Assembly: GCF_014041915.1 (NCBI RefSeq)
Contig: NZ_CP059472.1
Location: 1,674,001 to 1,738,000, forward strand
Direction: 5' to 3'
Length of the DNA stretch: 64,000 nucleotides
Source of the DNA: Marnyiella aurantia
GTDB lineage: Bacteria; Bacteroidota; Bacteroidia; Flavobacteriales; Weeksellaceae
The position numbers and the translations under genes are program-made. The notes below the pieces were generated by a model. The model did no database searches, was not told the DNA's origin, and saw nothing but the letters and a program-made list of their open reading frames with translations. Shown here one piece after another: positions 61,013-64,000 of the stretch (positions are counted from its first letter, which is position 1; every line of letters begins with the position of its first letter).

Positions 61013-62140
61013 TTATGTGATCAGGTGAGGCACAAACCGGCTTTGGTTGTTGGTAATCAGGTTTACACTTTCACGCACACCAATTCCCGCCGCTTCCTGA
61101 CCGACGATCCAACTCCCAATCACGGGAAAATTCCCGCTGAAATCAGGAAGGTCAAATAACTGCTGATAGATATATCCTTCCTTTCCGTAAGTTCCGCTGT
61201 TTTCTTCAATAGGACGGTAATTTTTGAAGAGCGATATATTTGCTCCCTCACGCGAATAGAGTGGCTTTTTGGCATAGCTCACGAGATGACGCGGCTCAAA
61301 ATAACTCTCCAGAAGATAAGGATGGTTGGGATACAGTTCCCAAAGTACGGGAAGCATAGCTTTTGACGAAGCCAGCATTTTCCACGCCGGCTCAATCCAC
61401 TGTGTTTTGTGCAGATTGCCTGCCAGGTTTTTCCCAAAATCTTCTGCCAGAATCCACTCATAGGGATAGAGTTTGAAGATCACCTGCATCACCTCTCGGT
61501 TTTCGTCAATAAATTCCTTAATTTCTTCAGCCCAGCCTATATCCTGAACTGCTATGTATTGCGTTTCCAGACCAGCCTGCGAGGCGCAGTCGCGCATATA
61601 TTCTACCGTGGTTACATCTTCAATATTGGTCAGGGAAGCAAAGTGTACGAAATCGCAGCTAAGGTAAGGTTTCAGGTGCTTCCAGTACTCAATCAGTTTT
61701 TCGTGGATGGAATTAAACTGGTCATTATTTGGGAATTTATCCTTCAGCCAATACCATTGTATTACAGATCCTTCAAATAGTGAGGTTGGCGTATCGGCAT
61801 TAAACTCCAGAAGTTTGATTTGATGACCGTCGTACCCCAGATCAAACCTGCCGTATATGGATGGTGCATCGTTTTCCCAGCTGTCGGTGATGGGTTTTCG
61901 GAACCATTCGGGGATCTGGAATTTAAAGAAGAGGTTTTTAGAAATTACATGTTCCACGGCTTCCAGGTACATATCCCATAATTCCTGTGTAGCCTTTTCG
62001 AGTTGGTCTACTTCGTTGCGGTCAAATTCATAGTATGCGCTTTCATCCCAATAGGCATCGTCCAGCGAATGGAAACCAAATCCGAGATCTTCCAGTTTCT
62101 GCTGCCAGTTTTGACGTGGGATAGTAGGGATCCTGTTCAT
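61013..62140 (-). CDS. Glutathionylspermidine synthase-like ATP-grasp ligase (YgiC/YjfC family)
   Basis: A 375-residue ligase homologous to the synthetase half of Escherichia coli Gsp and to YgiC/YjfC. Visible parts: PTIPRQNWQQKLEDLGF, YYEFDRNEVDQLEKATQELW, YGRFDLGYDGHQIKLLEFNADTPTSLFEGSVIQWYWL with the substrate-binding and metal-binding acids, LYPYEWILAEDFG, and YSREGANISLF with a nucleotide-binding Arg/Glu. Glutathione is not generally made by Bacteroidota, so the acid and amine joined here are unknown. It begins 2 bases after the YgiB-like lipoprotein gene. Confidence 0.9.
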   Translation of the reverse strand: MNRIPTIPRQNWQQKLEDLGFGFHSLDDAYWDESAYYEFDRNEVDQLEKATQELWDMYLEAVEHVISKNLFFKFQIPEWFRKPITDSWENDAPSIYGRFDLGYDGHQIKLLEFNADTPTSLFEGSVIQWYWLKDKFPNNDQFNSIHEKLIEYWKHLKPYLSCDFVHFASLTNIEDVTTVEYMRDCASQAGLETQYIAVQDIGWAEEIKEFIDENREVMQVIFKLYPYEWILAEDFGKNLAGNLHKTQWIEPAWKMLASSKAMLPVLWELYPNHPYLLESYFEPRHLVSYAKKPLYSREGANISLFKNYRPIEENSGTYGKEGYIYQQLFDLPDFSGNFPVIGSWIVGQEAAGIGVRESVNLITNNQSRFVPHLIT

Positions 62141-62142
62141 AA

Positions 62143-62472
62143 TCAGGATGAGGCACTGAAGCCCGATTTGCCCATTCCACCTCTTACCACATTCCCTTTA
62201 TAGGCGTTTCGTCCAACATTGGAACTAGGTGAAAGCGCGCCATTATAGTACCCCCGCTGGAAACCGTTTGCTCCGGAAAAGCCGTAAGGTCTGAAAACAT
62301 GATACAGCAGCAGCCCCGTCATAAAACCATGTGCCGGACTGTAGCCTGCCGTAGAATCCGAACGCATATATACTTTTTTCTCACCGTCCCAGGACTTCTC
62401 TTCAGGAGTGGGAGAGCAGCTGGCTAAAATTCCGCTTACGAAAACTAGGGTGATTTGCTTGCTTTTTTTCAT
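62143..62472 (-). CDS. YgiB-like small lipoprotein
   Basis: A 109-residue lipoprotein (lipobox LASC). After a short charged region comes GYSPAHGFMTGLLLYHVFRP, then a Gly/Asn/Ser-rich segment and the end KGNVVRGGMGKSGFSASS. The ending RGGxGxS and the mid-protein hydrophobic turn recall Escherichia coli YgiB (UPF0441/DUF1190), whose gene also sits directly beside ygiC. The likeness is by eye and short. ATG 62472 lies in line with the signal peptide. Confidence 0.72.
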   Translation of the reverse strand: MKKSKQITLVFVSGILASCSPTPEEKSWDGEKKVYMRSDSTAGYSPAHGFMTGLLLYHVFRPYGFSGANGFQRGYYNGALSPSSNVGRNAYKGNVVRGGMGKSGFSASS

Positions 62473-62476
62473 GATC

Positions 62477-62803
62477 TTATTGAACGGTGATATAGAATTC
62501 GTAGTCTTTCTTAGCTGTCTGCTCCACAGTGCCTCCATTCTGCTCTACAGTCACCAGAGTGTCCCCTAATGCAGGAATGGTGTCCATATTAATGATTTCC
62601 CTGGCCAGACTGTTGTTTACCCACACTTTATGGCGTGTAACAAGTACATCTGCCGAGTCCAGGTGTTGAACGGAAACCTCTGTTTCGATCGAAGATTTTT
62701 TAGGAACGGACTGAACTGTTTCGTCCGTAGGCTGCCCGCTGCTGCAGGAGATCACCAGTAAAAGGGGAAGTGCAGAACTGAGTCGGCGTATTTTTTGATG
62801 CAT
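62477..62803 (-). CDS. Hypothetical lipoprotein, first gene of the YgiC-like operon
   Basis: A 108-residue predicted lipoprotein (lipobox VISC in LLLVISCSSGQP). The mature part is strand-rich (VSVQHLDSADVLVTRHKVWVNNSLAREIINMDTIPALGDTLVTVEQNGG, then KKDYEFYITVQ) and acidic. No family recognised. ATG 62803 chosen because the frame upstream runs into the promoter. Ends 4 bases before the YgiB-like gene, so the three genes form one operon. Confidence 0.72.
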   Translation of the reverse strand: MHQKIRRLSSALPLLLVISCSSGQPTDETVQSVPKKSSIETEVSVQHLDSADVLVTRHKVWVNNSLAREIINMDTIPALGDTLVTVEQNGGTVEQTAKKDYEFYITVQ

Positions 62804-62821
62804 CGTTTCTGTTATAAAAAT

Positions 62822-62829
62822 CAAAAGTA
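62822..62829 (-). promoter_or_regulatory. Candidate −7 box for the lipoprotein/YgiB-like/YgiC-like operon
   Basis: TACTTTTG on the minus strand, exact, 18 bases before the first ATG. Confidence 0.5.
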
Positions 62830-62859
62830 GTAAATACTTATTTATTTTGTCAGAATATA

Positions 62860-62867
62860 TAAATTTG
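62860..62867 (+). promoter_or_regulatory. Candidate −7 box for the YpfJ-like peptidase gene
   Basis: TAAATTTG, exact, 25 bases before the ATG at 62893. It lies back to back with the leftward box at 62822-62829. Confidence 0.5.
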
Positions 62868-62892
62868 AACATCAAACTTAATTAAATAAACT

Positions 62893-63744
62893 ATGAAATG
62901 GACTGGGGACCGTAGCGGTAATGTGGACGACAGAAGAGGTGCCGGCAGTGGTGGAATGCTGGTAGGCGGCGGATTGGGCTCGCTTATTATTGCCGCCATC
63001 GTATTTTTCCTGGGTGGAGACCCTTCAGCTATCCTCAGTACCGGAGGATCATCCACTGCACAAACTGAGCAGCGTGACCTAACACAGGAGGAACTGCAGG
63101 TGCGGGAGTTTGTTCAGATGATCACTGCAGAGAATGAACAGACCTGGGATAAAATATTTTCGGAGAACGGTATGCAGTACAGCCCTGCAAAAGTGGTGAT
63201 GTTTGAAGGGATGACACAATCCGGCTGCGGAACCGCACAGGATGCTATGGGACCTTTTTACTGTCCCTCGGATCAGTCCATTTATATGGATATGAGTTTC
63301 TTTTCCGAATTGCAGAGCCGGTTTGGTGCAGAAGTCACTGAGTTTTCTGTAGCGTACGTGATGGCTCATGAAATGGGACATCATGTTCAGAATTTATTGG
63401 GAACTCTGCAGAAAACAGAACAGCTTAGACGAAGCGGTAACTATTCTGAAACGGATATGAACCAGGTTTCAGTCGCTACGGAATTACAGGCGGACTTTTA
63501 CGCTGGATTATGGGCACGTTATACCGAAAACCGTGAGAAATTTCTGGAACCGGGTGACCTGGAAGCTGCGATGAGTGCGGCTGAAGCTGTGGGTGATGAT
63601 AATATACAGAAGCGGTCTCAGGGTTATGTAAATCAGGAAAGTTTCACTCACGGTAGCTCAGCACAGCGAAAAGAGTGGTTTATGAAAGGTTACAACACCG
63701 GCGATATCAGGCAGGGTGACACCTTCAATGCATTACTTAAATAA
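62893..63744 (+). CDS. YpfJ family neutral zinc metallopeptidase
   Basis: A 283-residue protein of the YpfJ family (PF04228). The N-terminal RSGNVDDRRGAGSGGMLVGGG is a family hallmark, followed by one membrane helix (about 27-42). The zinc site is HEMGHH with His159, Glu160 and His163, and the third ligand is probably in TELQADFYAGLW. Cys pairs (GCGTAQ, FYCPSDQ) are also conserved. Single-pass, catalytic part on the outer face. Substrate unknown. A perfect 10-bp terminator follows. Confidence 0.93.
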   Translation: MKWTGDRSGNVDDRRGAGSGGMLVGGGLGSLIIAAIVFFLGGDPSAILSTGGSSTAQTEQRDLTQEELQVREFVQMITAENEQTWDKIFSENGMQYSPAKVVMFEGMTQSGCGTAQDAMGPFYCPSDQSIYMDMSFFSELQSRFGAEVTEFSVAYVMAHEMGHHVQNLLGTLQKTEQLRRSGNYSETDMNQVSVATELQADFYAGLWARYTENREKFLEPGDLEAAMSAAEAVGDDNIQKRSQGYVNQESFTHGSSAQRKEWFMKGYNTGDIRQGDTFNALLK

Positions 63745-63760
63745 GATTTAACAGTTTTGG

Positions 63761-63792
63761 AAATTCCTGCTTATATTTAGGCAGGAATTTTT
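63761..63792 (+). terminator. Terminator after the YpfJ-like gene, merged with the next gene's start
   Basis: A perfect 10-bp stem (63761-63770 with 63781-63790, AAATTCCTGC arm) with a 10-base loop, then TTTTTG. The loop holds TATATTTA (63772-63779, 7 of 8 of the −7 consensus) and the next ATG begins 4 bases after the T-run. Confidence 0.8.
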
Positions 63793-63796
63793 GTTT

Positions 63797-64000
63797 ATGA
63801 GCCTCTACTTCATTGCATTCGAACCACCGCCGGAAGTCTCAGATGAGATCAGGCTAATCGCGAAGGACTTCGCTGTACGATTTGGCGCCGAACGGGCGTA
63901 CAACAGCTTCCCGCATATTACTTTGATCCCGCCTTTCAGTTTTGATGAGCAAAATGAAAGTGAAGTTGTAGGTAAGTTTATGAAAATGATCCTGACGGTA
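63797..64000 (+). CDS. 2'-5' RNA ligase/2H phosphoesterase family protein, N-terminal part
   Basis: The first 68 codons run off the end of the window. The start SLYFIAFEPPPEVSDEIRLI and the FPHITLIPPF motif (first HxT of the pair that defines the 2H phosphoesterase fold) point to the LigT/2'-5' RNA ligase-like family. The second HxT lies outside. Its ATG abuts the upstream terminator. Confidence 0.8.
   Translation, partial: MSLYFIAFEPPPEVSDEIRLIAKDFAVRFGAERAYNSFPHITLIPPFSFDEQNESEVVGKFMKMILTV

Noticed and set aside
60969-61060. Inverted repeats after ribH as a terminator
   Set aside because: Several short arms (CTTCAG/CTGAAG; CCTCACC/GGTGAGG) exist, but no T-run follows and one arm lies inside the ligase gene end.

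Overview
This window reads as chromosomal DNA of a flavobacterium of the family Weeksellaceae (Chryseobacterium/Kaistella-like). That placement is an inference. It rests on three things: Bacteroidota-type promoters (TTG, about 19 nt, TAnnTTTG) in front of many genes with little Shine-Dalgarno signal; lineage-typical families (S46 dipeptidyl-peptidase, GLPGLI, DUF3078, DUF3127, DUF6080, GldH, alternative complex III, SufABCD); and AT-rich short intergenic gaps. Coding density is high and no gene-free stretch exceeds about 260 bases. There is no rRNA, CRISPR array, prophage or recognisable insertion sequence.

Layout. 1-2.5 kb: the 3' end of one S46 peptidase gene and a complete second copy in tandem. 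2.6-5.5 kb: a GNAT acetyltransferase facing a leftward yifB/small-membrane-protein group. 5.7-12 kb: PolB-like exonuclease plus MIP18/DUF59 protein, OsmC, HMG-CoA lyase, peptidase T, bacilliredoxin and a GH3-family protein. 12-16.7 kb: a leftward mutL-rhomboid-EEP-lipoprotein operon and three tRNA genes (Leu-TAG, Gly-GCC, Leu-TAA). 16.8-18.8 kb: DUF3127 protein, aat and an EamA transporter. 18.8-20.7 kb: a distinctly AT-rich cluster of an XRE-type regulator divergent from three unrecognised secreted or membrane proteins; one is a paralogue of a small protein at 3.7-3.95 kb. This is the best candidate here for something undescribed.

20.9-25.6 kb: gdhA, dprA, a second rhomboid and a DUF3078 barrel. 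25.7-29.7 kb: the sufA-like/sufB/sufC/sufD operon, with sufS about 5 kb further on (34.4-35.6 kb). Between them lie GLPGLI, M1 peptidase, coaX, tadA and an outer-membrane barrel. 35.8-40.3 kb: rplY, prs and an SGNH-lipase/FadL pair. 40.5-44.7 kb: ricT-like PSP1 protein, gldH and a class A penicillin-binding protein. 44.8-48.2 kb: selO, a DUF6080 membrane protein and a SPOR protein.

48.4-56.8 kb: a complete six-gene alternative complex III operon (actABCDEF), the quinol-oxidising respiratory complex, closed by a terminator with no oxidase genes attached. 56.9-61 kb: two envelope proteins, apt, a TPR membrane protein and ribH. 61-64 kb: a leftward three-gene set of lipoprotein, YgiB-like lipoprotein and YgiC/glutathionylspermidine-synthase-like ligase, then a YpfJ-type metallopeptidase and the start of a 2'-5' RNA ligase-like gene.

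A recurring structural theme is that intrinsic terminators are fused to the next gene's promoter or start codon (near 10.35, 33.75, 37.5, 44.7 and 63.8 kb).
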